Notes: generated from the sequence alone by a model not told the origin. A stretch of 64,000 nt of DNA from JAEYOM01 sp036260935 (GCA_036260935.1 DATALQ010000023.1:1-64000), one strand, 5' to 3'; shown: positions 35,100-44,533, counted from the stretch's first letter. Numbers and translations: made by a program.

Positions 35100-36606
35100 C
35101 TATTTCAATCCATAAAACTCTTTCGGGTCATAACCCAGGTATGTATCGGTCTTGTCGCTCACCGGCATGATTTCAAGCATTATAAGATGATTGCAGGGAA
35201 TTGCCAGTTCCACTTCGTACTTTCCATCCTTCGCAAACAGCTTGGCGTCCGTTTGCAACGGCTCCGCAGACGCTTGGAGTATCTTTTTCTGTTCATTGTT
35301 CAGACTTCTGGGTTTGCCGAGATTGCTCCAGGTCTGGACCGGATTTGCGCAGGAACCTCCCACTTCCTTCTTTACAAGCAGGGCCTGGCCTCCAAGAGAA
35401 GGCAGCGTCAGGGTATAACCTTCGTCGGGCGTTGTTTTATGATCACGCAGGTCATGCCAGTTCCATCCGATGATAACGTACCTGTCTACCTTTTTGGTAA
35501 CGATCAGGTGATCGTCCCTGTAAAGCAATTCCTCTCCCGCATTCGCAAAAAACTCGAAGGCATAGAAGGTAGGTTTTTTTGATCGAATTCAGCGCAACAA
35601 GTCCGAAGCCGCCGTGAAATACCGATTTAGGTACGTCCGCCTCTTCGAATACGTCGCTGAAGGTCCAGTACGAATATGAATCCGCATACTCTCCGGCTTC
35701 GCTGAGGATGCGGGCGATATATGCCGCATGGAAATCGGTGTCGTGGATCGGGCAAAGCGGAACGTAGGAACTGTTGAATTCCGTGATATGAAGCGGCATA
35801 TTTGCAATAAGCGGATAATCCGCCATTATACGCCGCGTTTCTTTCAATTCGTCGATCATACGAGTCGGTTCGCTTACCGTATGGTATATGTAGTGGCCGC
35901 GCGTAGTCGGCTGGTTTGCCGTGTAGCAGTGGCGTGTAATTAAATCCAGAGGTGAATTGTTCTTTATGCAGTGCTCGAAGAACGCCCTCAGCCATTTTTC
36001 CGTTTCAACGCCGCAGATAGCCGGTCCTCCCACCTGGATACGCCGGTCGACCTTCTTGATGGCCTCGGCGGAATAATCATAAAGCTTGAAGTATTCTTCC
36101 ATTGTTCCGGCCCAGAACCCTATGTTCGGCTCATTCCATACCTCGATGGGCCACGTGACGACCTCTTCCCTGCCGTATCGTTCGATGAGGTGTTCAAGGG
36201 TAACGGTTATAAGTTCGGCCCATTTTTCGTAGGACGCAGGAGGCGTAACATTGCCCTTCCAGTAAAATACCGTGCGTTCGCCCGTCTTCATTTTTTCCGG
36301 CATGAACCCAAGCTCCAGAAAAGGCCTGATTCCGTTTTCCAGATAGGTGTCCATAATGCGGTCAAGGTAGGTGAAACTGTAGAAGGGGTGCAACTTACCG
36401 TCCATTTCAGTTTCGCGGTATATTCCAACATCATCGCAAAATAATCCATGACCTCGTATGTAGCGGAAATGTATGGCATCCTGAACTATTTTCAAATGCT
36501 CGGCATACTCCTTCTGGAGAGCCAGCCCCATCCTGCCCGTCCCGACACAATAGGCAGCATTGTTTTTAAAAGGTTTACCCGAAAGCGGCACTTCAATCCT
36601 TTTCAC
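35100..36606 (-). pseudogene. GH39 beta-xylosidase-like gene with a +1 frameshift
   Basis: A GTG start at 36606 (AAGGAGG nine bases upstream) opens a GH39 barrel with acid/base E159 in EVWNEPN and nucleophile E276 in HITEFNSS. At the T7 run 35574-35580 (A7 on the coding strand) the frame breaks after about codon 342. The original frame ends at 35452 with an odd Arg/Cys-rich tail, while the natural C-terminal sandwich (PTFYAFEFFANAGEE...) continues in the next frame to 35100. Removing one A restores a 501-residue GH39 protein. Both catalytic glutamates come before the break. It may be a true disabling mutation, polymerase slippage on A7 in vivo, or a sequencing or assembly error. It parallels the intact copy at 16093-17538. 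Confidence 0.85.
35574..35580 (-). other. A7 homopolymer at the GH39 frameshift
   Basis: Seven consecutive A on the coding strand. Reading six restores the frame (ATC AAA AAA CCT ACC). Runs of this length are slippage-prone in replication, transcription and sequencing. Confidence 0.8.
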
Positions 36607-36654
36607 TAATAGAAGCCTCCTTATAAAGTTGGTATAGGATTGCTGAAAAGATCG

Positions 36655-36909
36655 CTACCATCTGCTCCCCGATGTGTGAGGGCAAATTCGCAAAGCGTTT
36701 AAAGCTCTTACTTTTATCAGACAACCACAGCTCATACACGTCGTTGCGTATATGAGCTGTTCACAGGCATAACAGGCCTTCAGCCTTTTTTCATATTCGT
36801 CCCTGTTTGTCAGCGGAACGCCGGATTCGACCACCCTTCTGATCTCTGCCTCAATTTCACTGTCTGAAACACGTACGCTTGAAGAACATCTAAAGCAACC
36901 GTCTGTCAT
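36655..36909 (-). CDS. DUF6171-like small cysteine-rich protein
   Basis: 84 residues. Cysteines are arranged as C-x2-C near the N-terminus (CFRC) and ACYACEQL...TCMSCGCLIKVRA...CPH at the C-terminus, the pattern of DUF6171 proteins, which probably bind zinc or an iron-sulfur centre. GAGG lies seven bases before the ATG. It lies between the GH51 and the frameshifted GH39 genes. Proteins of this type are often near phage or cell-envelope genes, so its place in a GH operon is unexpected. Function unknown. Confidence 0.7.
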   Translation of the reverse strand: MTDGCFRCSSSVRVSDSEIEAEIRRVVESGVPLTNRDEYEKRLKACYACEQLIYATTCMSCGCLIKVRALNALRICPHTSGSRW

Positions 36910-36992
36910 TTATGTCCTCATACCCCCGAAAAAACAGATATTACTAATAGAGTATAAATTTCTGATCATATATGATTTTAACACATATCAGT

Positions 36993-38483
36993 TTAGTATA
37001 ATACCACTTCAATTGCAGCAATAGCACATGCCGGAAGTTCGACAATCACTTCGCCTTCAGAGATGCTTATCTTGTCAAGCGTCCTGGTGTCAACCTCGTC
37101 CGGCTTGTCAAAGGTGTTGTGCGCCGTGACCTCGCTGCTGATCAGTCTGCCCTGGGCTTTTTCAGCTTTTCTGTCGGCGAAGTTCAACGAGATTTTGGCA
37201 GTTTCGTCCGCGGAAAGATTGACTATCGTTACATATGCTTTGCCATCTTCTGCAACAGATGCTGACATATCTACATTCGGAAGTCCCCGGTCTATGGCTT
37301 CCGGTTTTTCCGCCCACGTTACAGGTACCCGATTTGCATCCTGATGGCCCTTGAACAGGTCGAAAACGTGATATGTCGGAGTTTTAACCATTTTGTGCCC
37401 TTCCGTCAGGATTATGGATTGCAGCACATTGATGGTCTGCGCCAAATTGCACAGGCGTATGCGGTCCGAATATTTCTGGAAAATATGCAGCATCAACGCT
37501 GCGCTCATAGCCGAACGCATGGTGTTCTGCTGGAACAGGAACGCATTGTTCGTTCCGGGTTCGTTATCGACCCACATACCCCATTCGTCAACAGCCATAA
37601 CCACTTTCTTCTCGGGATCGTAGTAATCCATTATGCTCATGTTCTGTTTAAACAGAGCTTCCTTTTCATAGGTGTTCACCGCCGTCTGATACCAGCTGTC
37701 CTTTGAGAATACGGTTCCGCTCGATTCCTCGCCGGGCTTGACGTAACAGTGTACGGACAGCCCTCCCATAAACCTGCCGGCTTCACGCATCAGTGTTTCC
37801 GTCCAGTCGAGATGCTCCGCGTTGTGTCCTCCGGCAACCTTGATAAGCGGGGGTACCTGCCACCAGTTGGTCTCGCCCATGCCCTTGTAATTCTTTACAT
37901 AGGTCGCGTATCTTCTGAATTCGTTTGCATAGTAGTCAGCCTTCATAAAGCCGCCGCAGCCCCAGTTTTCATTTCCGATACCAAAAAAGCGTATACCCCA
38001 CGCAATATCCCTGCCATTTTTGCGTCTGAGCTGTGCCATGGGCGAATTGCCGTCGTCCGTCAGATATTCCACCCAGCTTCTCATTTCACGTACTGTACCG
38101 CTGCCGACATTCCCGCATATGTAAGGTTCGCACCCGATCTGCTCGCACAGGTCCATGAATTCATGCGTACCGAAATGGTTATTCTCCAATACGCCGCCCC
38201 AATGAGTATTGATCATGGGAGGCCTGCTTTCCTTCAGTCCTATGCCGTCCATCCAGTTGTAGTCATCCGCGAAGCATCCCCCGGGCCAGCGGATATTCGG
38301 AACCTTGATAGCTTTCATGGCATCAACGATGTCGGACCTTATACCCCTTACATTCGGGATTTCAGAATCTTCGCCCACCCAATAGCCACCGTATACGCAG
38401 CGTCCGAGGTGTTCTGAAAAGTGGCCGTAAATATGCCTTTCAATCTTGCTGCCCTTGTTTCTCAGGTCGATTATCGCTTTCAT
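36993..38483 (-). CDS. GH51 alpha-L-arabinofuranosidase (second copy)
   Basis: 496 residues, intracellular GH51 with N-terminal GHFSEHLGRCVYGG, RWPGGCFADDYNWMDGIG, acid/base E172 in GIGNENWGCGG, nucleophile E300 in VDEWGMW, and a C-terminal beta sandwich. GGAGGAAAAC precedes the ATG. It is first gene of the long GH operon, behind a promoter region with an inverted repeat (38551-38574). It removes alpha-L-arabinofuranose from oligosaccharides and belongs to a different GH51 subgroup from 14497-16023. Confidence 0.95.
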   Translation of the reverse strand: MKAIIDLRNKGSKIERHIYGHFSEHLGRCVYGGYWVGEDSEIPNVRGIRSDIVDAMKAIKVPNIRWPGGCFADDYNWMDGIGLKESRPPMINTHWGGVLENNHFGTHEFMDLCEQIGCEPYICGNVGSGTVREMRSWVEYLTDDGNSPMAQLRRKNGRDIAWGIRFFGIGNENWGCGGFMKADYYANEFRRYATYVKNYKGMGETNWWQVPPLIKVAGGHNAEHLDWTETLMREAGRFMGGLSVHCYVKPGEESSGTVFSKDSWYQTAVNTYEKEALFKQNMSIMDYYDPEKKVVMAVDEWGMWVDNEPGTNNAFLFQQNTMRSAMSAALMLHIFQKYSDRIRLCNLAQTINVLQSIILTEGHKMVKTPTYHVFDLFKGHQDANRVPVTWAEKPEAIDRGLPNVDMSASVAEDGKAYVTIVNLSADETAKISLNFADRKAEKAQGRLISSEVTAHNTFDKPDEVDTRTLDKISISEGEVIVELPACAIAAIEVVLY

Positions 38484-38550
38484 GTTTTCCTCCTTATACT
38501 GGTAATCTGTAAGGACTTGCTATTATGTAAAGACATTATACATAAACATT

Positions 38551-38574
38551 ATATAACAAAAAGCCTCGTTATAT
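38551..38574. promoter_or_regulatory. Inverted repeat in the GH operon promoter region
   Basis: ATATAAC and GTTATAT are separated by 10 bases, about 70 bases upstream of the GH51 ATG. The minus strand has TATAAT boxes close by. It is a candidate operator; no regulator can be assigned. Confidence 0.35.
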
Positions 38575-38590
38575 TAGAATCTGCTTGAAA

Positions 38591-38626
38591 ATAAGGGATA
38601 TGCATTTAACAATGCATATCCCTTAT
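38591..38626 (-). terminator. Hairpin terminator after the importer binding-protein gene
   Basis: Perfect 15-bp arms starting ATAAGGGATATGCAT around a 6-base loop, 21 bases after the stop at 38647. On the minus strand TTTTC follows. It separates the importer operon from the GH51-led operon. Confidence 0.75.
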
Positions 38627-38646
38627 CAATCATCTTACCTTTAAAT

Positions 38647-40425
38647 TTACTTGCTAGCTGTAGCGTCTGCACGCATCTTGACTATCTTCTGAGCTTTTAC
38701 TGTATCTGCTGCAACAACATCTTTCCAGCCGAGACCATCGAGATCGGTCTTCATCTTGCTCCACAGCTGGTTGAATTCATTCTCGTCCTTCGCGAATATC
38801 ATCTTCCAGGATGTGTTCTTAACCAAGTCGGAGGTCTGGCTTCTCTTGTTCTTGATATCGGAGTTATCCGATCCAAGGCTTGTGTTGATGTTCGGTACGA
38901 TGTCGATCATTTTGTTCTTCTGGTAGTAATCGGTCGCGTTCGTTGCGTTGAACTTAGCCTGCCAATCGGTCGTAAGCTTAGTCTTGTTGGCTTCGAGCGT
39001 GCTGGCCCAGTAATTGTTGTTGTAGAATTCGCCTGTATCAGGATCCTTGACGAAATCGCTCATGATCATGCTGTTGATCTTGCACTGTCCGTCCTGGTAT
39101 CCGCCGCCGCCGTACTGATCCGGTACGGGAGTATTCTTCTGGAAAGCGGTCTGTCCAACTTCTGTCAGCTTGAACTTGCCGTCAGCAGTCTTTTCATAGT
39201 TGAAGCCTTCAAAACCGTTCGTGTAGTAGCGCAGGCCTTCCGGCGATACATACCAATCCAGGAATTCCATTATCCTCTGGGGATCTTTTGCCTTGGAACC
39301 GAGTGCGAACACTCTGCCGTCGCCAAAATAAGCATCAGAGTTCTGGATTATATGAGAGTCAGCTATCGGAACTGATACGTTGCCGTCTCCGTTCTTGCCT
39401 CTTTCAATAGAGTTGTAGAAACCTCTCTCCCATGAGTACCAAAGAAGCATAACCTGCTTGTTGGTCAGCTTTTCAGCGACCTTGTTCCAATCCTGTGATG
39501 CCGAGTCAGGGTCTACGAGGCCCATCTTGTTTGCATCAAAGTAGAACTTCAGTATCTTTTTGTACATGCTGTTGTCGTCTGAGAGCGGAACTATATCGCC
39601 CTTCGCGTTCAACTGAATGGAAGTGGTTCCGTCAGGCTGCTGGAATCCATACCAATTGCAGAGCCAGCGTACATTTTCCATGCTGCCGCCGTCCCAATCC
39701 TTCCACAGTGTGATCGGAACAATCGTCTTTCCGTCGGGAGTCTTGGGGTATTTGTCATGCATAGCTTTCAGAGTGTTCAGAAGGTCGCTCAGATTGTTTA
39801 TCTTGGGAGCGCCTACACCCGTGTAATAATCCCAGGGCATAATCGGACTTGAATATGGAACTTCTTCCGAGTAGGTCGTCGGAGAGGTGTCTGCCTCAAA
39901 TGTCGGCATCGCATATATCTTGCCTTCCGGGTTTACCTTTTCGAATGCTTTGTTGAAAGGCAGGAAATGGTTGTCAACATATTTTGACAGGTTCGCAGAG
40001 CTTTTTACCAAATTCGATATGTCCATGACAAGACCTGCCGGAATCAGTTCTTCCAACTGGCTGTTGTCTATTACGAGCAGATCTCCGAGGTTTCCTGCAG
40101 CCGTTCTGGTCTTGTACAGGGTGTCGCCTGCGACCTGAGGTGCAAGTATGTTCAGCTTGAGGTTGAACTTATCCTTCAGTATCTTGCCATACCATCCTGT
40201 TTGTTCGCCCTGATAGTTGGCAGCGTTATCATATACATCGATCGTCAGTTCCTGACTATGATCTATAGCAGCGCTGGTCGACTGTGCCGGAGCTGTGCTG
40301 TTGTTCGCAGCCGTATTGTTGCCCGGATTCTGCGAAGTTCCCCCACAGCCCGTAAGCACTGCCGATAACAGGAACAGGCATGTAAACAATAACAACAACG
40401 GCTTTTTTACTGCATTGTTTCTCAT
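38647..40425 (-). CDS. Oligosaccharide-binding lipoprotein of a YteP/YtcP-type ABC importer
   Basis: 592 residues. Signal peptide LLLLFTCLFLLSAVLTGCGG with lipobox LTGC, then a Ser/Thr/Asn-rich linker, then a large family 1 (LplA/YtcQ-like) binding fold. The size, about 550-600 residues, is typical of importers for long or branched oligosaccharides. It lies 43 bases after the permease gene 40469-41437. A second, related binding lipoprotein (42748-44493) is encoded upstream in its own operon. No ATPase gene is near; these importers generally use a shared MsmX-type ATPase encoded elsewhere. Confidence 0.92.
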   Translation of the reverse strand: MRNNAVKKPLLLLFTCLFLLSAVLTGCGGTSQNPGNNTAANNSTAPAQSTSAAIDHSQELTIDVYDNAANYQGEQTGWYGKILKDKFNLKLNILAPQVAGDTLYKTRTAAGNLGDLLVIDNSQLEELIPAGLVMDISNLVKSSANLSKYVDNHFLPFNKAFEKVNPEGKIYAMPTFEADTSPTTYSEEVPYSSPIMPWDYYTGVGAPKINNLSDLLNTLKAMHDKYPKTPDGKTIVPITLWKDWDGGSMENVRWLCNWYGFQQPDGTTSIQLNAKGDIVPLSDDNSMYKKILKFYFDANKMGLVDPDSASQDWNKVAEKLTNKQVMLLWYSWERGFYNSIERGKNGDGNVSVPIADSHIIQNSDAYFGDGRVFALGSKAKDPQRIMEFLDWYVSPEGLRYYTNGFEGFNYEKTADGKFKLTEVGQTAFQKNTPVPDQYGGGGYQDGQCKINSMIMSDFVKDPDTGEFYNNNYWASTLEANKTKLTTDWQAKFNATNATDYYQKNKMIDIVPNINTSLGSDNSDIKNKRSQTSDLVKNTSWKMIFAKDENEFNQLWSKMKTDLDGLGWKDVVAADTVKAQKIVKMRADATASK

Positions 40426-40468
40426 TTTAAATCCTCCCTTGTATATTTGTTTTATTATAACGGCGTTT

Positions 40469-41437
40469 TTACCCTTTTACGGCGCCAATCATAATCCCTT
40501 TAACAAAGAACCTCTGGAATATCGGATAAACAAGCATTATCGGCGCTACAACGATAATGGTGATTGTCATTCGGACCGATGTAGTGGTCTGCTTCGTTGC
40601 GAGGCTCTGCATTACAGTATTTCCACTGTTCTGCAAGTTTACTAATGTGGACAGAGAACTTGCCTGGTTTATATAGTTGTAAAGAATGAACTGCAAACTG
40701 TAAAGCTTGCTGTCTGTAACCAGCAACAGGGTGTCCTGGAAGGAGTTCCACTGTCCTACTGCCGCGAAGATGGCGACGGTAGCCAATATCGGCTTGATAA
40801 TAGGCAGCATGATGGATACAAAGAAGGTCATTATTCCTGCTCCATCGATCTCAGCCGCTTGCTGCAGTTCCCTCGGCGTCGATTCCACGAAAGTCTTTAC
40901 AAGAATGATAAAGAACGGCGATACTATCGCGGGAAGTATATATGCCAGGAAATTATTCGTCAGATGCAGGTTTCTCATCGTCAGGTACCATGGAATTATT
41001 CCGGCATTGAAATACATTGTAATGATGGTGAACCTGTACCAGAACTTTCTGGCCCACATATCCTCCTGGCTGAACATGAACCCCAGAAAGGCTGAAGCGC
41101 CTACAGTCAATGTAGTTCCTATCAATGTCCTCCCCAGTGATATCACAGTAGCATCCCAAAGACCCGGTATTTTGAAAACGTCCGAGTAGTTCTTGAAATG
41201 TATCTGCTGCGGCAGGAAAATGATAATTCCTTTAGCACTCAAGTCATTTGCGCTTATGGTATTTATAATGATATAGTAAAACGGATAAACGCATATAATG
41301 GCAAACAGTGCGAAGAGTACGTAAGTCAGGACAGAGATCATGTTGTCGGAGGCACTGTTCTGCATTTTAATCTTTTTATTCACTTTGTTATCCGGCACTT
41401 TTTCATTGCGCGCCAGGCCTGTTGTTTTGCTGCTCAT
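40469..41437 (-). CDS. ABC importer permease, YtcP/LplC family
   Basis: 322 residues, about six TM segments, binding-protein-dependent permease (BPD_transp_1). The EAA-type loop is visible as ELQQAAEIDGAGIMTFF. The N-terminus carries a ~30-residue charged extension before TM1. AGGGGAG precedes the ATG, which overlaps the upstream permease stop by four bases (ATGA). It pairs with YteP-like 41434-42357 to form the channel. Confidence 0.92.
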   Translation of the reverse strand: MSSKTTGLARNEKVPDNKVNKKIKMQNSASDNMISVLTYVLFALFAIICVYPFYYIIINTISANDLSAKGIIIFLPQQIHFKNYSDVFKIPGLWDATVISLGRTLIGTTLTVGASAFLGFMFSQEDMWARKFWYRFTIITMYFNAGIIPWYLTMRNLHLTNNFLAYILPAIVSPFFIILVKTFVESTPRELQQAAEIDGAGIMTFFVSIMLPIIKPILATVAIFAAVGQWNSFQDTLLLVTDSKLYSLQFILYNYINQASSLSTLVNLQNSGNTVMQSLATKQTTTSVRMTITIIVVAPIMLVYPIFQRFFVKGIMIGAVKG

Positions 41438-42357
41438 ACAATGCTCTCCCCTCTAAATAGTTTTGATAACCCGTTTACAGAAAACAGAAGTACTACGCTG
41501 ATCAAACTCTTAAGCATACTGATAGCGGCCGAAACGGAATAACTGCCGCCTCCCATCGCCAGGTTGAAAACGTAAAGGTCCAAAACCTGTATCGTATCTT
41601 TGTTGAATGCGTTCTGGAATACGAAATACTGCTCCATGCCATTGTTCAGGAAGCTTGCTATCTGCAGCATCAACAGAACGAAATATGTCGGCAGCAGACT
41701 TGGCAATGTGACATAGCGTATTACCTGCATCTTTGTAGCACCATCTACATGGGCCGCTTCATAAAGCGATTCGTCGATGCCGGTGATTGCCGCTATATAC
41801 ATAATGGCGGACCAGCCCAACGCCTTCCATGTATACCATGCCCACATCGTAATCCATACATGCCTGGAATCCTGCAGGAACAGGATCGGGGACGATGCAA
41901 GTCCCAACTCTCTCAAAAGTCCGTTCAGCATACCTTCGCTGGAGAACATCGAGAAAGCAAGCGAATATACCAATACCCAGCTGATGAAGTTCGGGAGGGT
42001 AGTTACCGTCTGGACTATCTTCCTGTAACGCATACTTTTTATTTCATTTAGGAATATTGCAAAAACCATCGGGAGCCAGGAGAACAGGATATTTAAACCG
42101 CTCATACCAAAGGTGTTTTTCAGTACCTGTAAAATCTGACTTACCTTTACCTGGTTTTCCACCATTTGCTGAAACCACATCAAACCTACAAACGGCGACT
42201 TTGACAGAGGAATTGGCGGCATATAGTCAAAGAATGCATAAACCCACCCATATAGCGGATAATAAGCAAAGACCGCAAGTATTGCCATGAACGGCAATAT
42301 ATACAGAAACTTCCTCACGCCCGCGCTTTTCTTGCTGCTGTTTCCGATCGATCGCAT
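41434..42357 (-). CDS. ABC importer permease, YteP/LplB family
   Basis: 307 residues, about six TM segments, permease of the CUT1-type oligosaccharide importer class. The EAA loop is ESLYEAAHVDGATKMQVIRYVTLP. First gene of the permease-permease-binding-protein unit. Its leader is ~107 bases from the TATAAT at 42471-42476 and carries the shared promoter/operator module that also precedes the esterase gene at 47610. Confidence 0.92.
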   Translation of the reverse strand: MRSIGNSSKKSAGVRKFLYILPFMAILAVFAYYPLYGWVYAFFDYMPPIPLSKSPFVGLMWFQQMVENQVKVSQILQVLKNTFGMSGLNILFSWLPMVFAIFLNEIKSMRYRKIVQTVTTLPNFISWVLVYSLAFSMFSSEGMLNGLLRELGLASSPILFLQDSRHVWITMWAWYTWKALGWSAIMYIAAITGIDESLYEAAHVDGATKMQVIRYVTLPSLLPTYFVLLMLQIASFLNNGMEQYFVFQNAFNKDTIQVLDLYVFNLAMGGGSYSVSAAISMLKSLISVVLLFSVNGLSKLFRGESIV

Positions 42358-42470
42358 TATGTCACCTTCACTTTTCTAATTGGTATTTTGGGCTATATTT
42401 TACATGTAGGCGCTCTGCAAAATCATGCAGTCCACCTCCACAAACTTTTAGTAAACGTAATACAATAAAT

Positions 42471-42540
42471 ATTATAAAATTTGAGCATATGCATTACTAT
42501 CAACATGATTTTACTTTGTTATCTTTTATTTACCTCTTTA
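42471..42540 (-). promoter_or_regulatory. Shared promoter/operator module, copy 1 (permease operon)
   Basis: The minus strand reads, in order, AGGTAAATAAAAGATAAC, then AAGTAAAA, then CATG and an ATRGTWATGC block, then TATAAT at 42471-42476. The GTAAAA block and the TATAAT are separated by exactly 32 bases, the same as in the copy at 47669-47737. The -35 region is far from TTGACA, which fits an activator-dependent promoter. Likely target of the YesN-like regulator 47728-49425 (inference). Confidence 0.7.
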
Positions 42541-42649
42541 AATTTATACTAAAGATAAAGAGTTGCTTATTCTTTACCTGTTTATCATCTGTTGACCCTT
42601 TACGCCTGTTTTCTGCACTATAATGGTACATCCGGAGTATAATGACAAA

Positions 42650-42686
42650 GGGCAGGCTCCCTCATTTTCATGTGGGAATCCTGCCC
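42650..42686 (-). terminator. Imperfect hairpin terminator after the second binding-protein gene
   Basis: Arms GGGCAGGCTCCC and GGGAATCCTGCCC pair with a small mismatch around a 12-base loop; TTTG follows on the minus strand. It lies 61 bases beyond the stop at 42748. Confidence 0.6.
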
Positions 42687-42747
42687 TTATATACCTGATA
42701 TATTAGCTGAAATTAGTTCTTTCGGACGAGCTGTGCCATAATTTGAT

Positions 42748-44493
42748 TTAGGATTTGCCCTTCACAGATTCATACCACAGGTTTACATCCCGTGTTATGT
42801 CCTTTCCTCCAAGCTTGTTCCAATCGCTCACGAAGTTGTCGAATTCACTGATCGGAGCCTCGCCCATGATGATTTTTATAAATTCCTCTTTCTCCATCTG
42901 ATCAAGAGCAGGCTTCTTATTTACCATCGTCTTCGTTGGAGCGCCTGTGAATTTCTCCTTGTAGAACTGGCCGTCTGCAAAATACTGCAAGCCCCACTGG
43001 TAAACTCCCTCCGGCCCGTAAATCTTCATCCAGCCCCACTGTGTTTTATCACCGTTATCAAATGCCTTGATATTTCTCTCGATAGTTGCAGCTTCGCCGG
43101 TCAAATTACCCAGTGTGTCGGTCCTGCGGGCTTCATTGAGCGCCTTCATGGCCTCGATATTCTTCGAAGGCGGCGCGGGATACACGGGAGAGAATTTCCA
43201 TACACCTATGCTGCGATTTTCCGCCGGCATATAGTATTTATTGAAATCGGCCGTATTGCCCCAGCATTTCTCCACATGCATGTTCATCAGTTTAATCAGC
43301 GCTTCCGGGTGCTCGTATCCTTTTCTGACGACAAAAAAATGAATCGCTCCGAATTTCGCCGGAGAATATACCTTGCTGCTGTCTGCCGAAACAAGTGGAT
43401 AGCCTGTCCAGTCAGCATTGGGGTTGTTCCTGTAATCGCTGATCAGCGGGTACATGGGATTCCACTGAGCTCCGTACTCCAGGCCTATTCTTCCGGAGGC
43501 AATGGTTTCGGCCGCCTTTATCATATCCTTTACCGCGAATTCCGGGTCAATTTCGCCGGCCTTGTACATTTCAGCCAGAACCTGAAGCGTGTGCCTAACT
43601 TCCGGTTGAATGCTGCCCCAGGCCAGTTTACCGGAACTGTCCTCGATCCACATATTGGGATACGCGTGATAACCGGCGAAAAAGCCCTCAAGTCCCGTAC
43701 TTCCGCTGTATAGATCCTTCGTGGCGGCTAGCCCGTAAGTATCGTTTTGTCCGTTTCCATCAGGATCCGAAATGGTAAACGCCCTGCATATCTCAAGAAC
43801 GTCGCTCATAGACTTCGGCGGCTTAAGGCCGAGTTTTCCCAGCCAATCCGACCTTATCCACGTATACACGCCATCCCCGTATACGTCGGGCGCGACGGTC
43901 AAAGCCATCAATTTGCCGTTTATGTTGGAACAGTCCAAAACAGAAGATCCCTGTTGCTTGTAATATTCCTTCAGCATCGGCGTTGCATATTCGTTCCAAT
44001 ACGGCGTCAGGTCGGTTATCATTCCGTTATCTGCAAGCTGCCGCAGCTGAAATGCATTTACATTCACAACGTCGGGAAGGTTCCCGGAGGCCAGAGTCAC
44101 CGTGATCTTCTGCGAGTATGCGTCAGAATCCTCGTTCCCCCTTACTGTCCAATCATAGATTATGTTGATGCCGAGTTCCTTCCTGTATACATCGAACCAT
44201 CTGTTGTTTTCAACCGTTTCACCTGGGCAGTTCGGGATGACATTGGATGCAAAATCGTCATCTATCCCGCGTACAAAGGAAATATCTATGGACGGCACAT
44301 ATTTCCCCAAAGGGCCCCTGGCGCCGGCTTCCGAAGTGCCCGTGGCAGCAGTTGAAGCTGTATTCTGCACAGTTGTCCCCGATGCAGGATTTTGGCCGGA
44401 AAGGTTTTTTGAACTGCAAGCCGACAACAGATTTAAGGACAGAGCAACAGCTGCCGTTATTGATATGGTTTTTTTGAAATAACCGTGCTTCAT
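42748..44493 (-). CDS. Second oligosaccharide-binding lipoprotein (YtcQ/LplA-like)
   Basis: 581 residues. Start at 44493 (MKHGYFKKTISIT) with GGGAGGAC upstream; the 87-base longer frame lacks a ribosome site and would mask the signal peptide. Lipobox LSAC, then a Ser/Thr/Gly/Ala linker, then a family 1 binding fold (DAYSQKITVTLASGNLPDVV). Last gene of the esterase-GH43-SBP unit. With no permeases of its own, it probably shares the YteP/YtcP channel with the binding protein 38647-40425, widening substrate range (inference). Confidence 0.9.
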   Translation of the reverse strand: MKHGYFKKTISITAAVALSLNLLSACSSKNLSGQNPASGTTVQNTASTAATGTSEAGARGPLGKYVPSIDISFVRGIDDDFASNVIPNCPGETVENNRWFDVYRKELGINIIYDWTVRGNEDSDAYSQKITVTLASGNLPDVVNVNAFQLRQLADNGMITDLTPYWNEYATPMLKEYYKQQGSSVLDCSNINGKLMALTVAPDVYGDGVYTWIRSDWLGKLGLKPPKSMSDVLEICRAFTISDPDGNGQNDTYGLAATKDLYSGSTGLEGFFAGYHAYPNMWIEDSSGKLAWGSIQPEVRHTLQVLAEMYKAGEIDPEFAVKDMIKAAETIASGRIGLEYGAQWNPMYPLISDYRNNPNADWTGYPLVSADSSKVYSPAKFGAIHFFVVRKGYEHPEALIKLMNMHVEKCWGNTADFNKYYMPAENRSIGVWKFSPVYPAPPSKNIEAMKALNEARRTDTLGNLTGEAATIERNIKAFDNGDKTQWGWMKIYGPEGVYQWGLQYFADGQFYKEKFTGAPTKTMVNKKPALDQMEKEEFIKIIMGEAPISEFDNFVSDWNKLGGKDITRDVNLWYESVKGKS

Positions 44494-44533
44494 TGGCTGT
44501 CCTCCCTGAGTATTATCTGTGGCTTTTATCAGT

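Larger units (their letters stand above)
42358..42747. other. Intergenic control region between two importer operons
   Basis: 390 bases, strongly AT-rich in the middle, without a gene. In minus-strand order it holds the terminator of the upstream operon (42650-42686), an AT-rich spacer with GTAAAG/GTAAAT-like words, the shared promoter/operator module (42471-42540) and a leader of about 107 bases. Confidence 0.65.

Noticed and set aside
33990..35582. Long open frame on the plus strand opposite the beta-helix and GH39 genes
   Set aside because: No ribosome site, Cys/His/Arg-rich composition typical of antisense translation, and the minus-strand genes have clear families.
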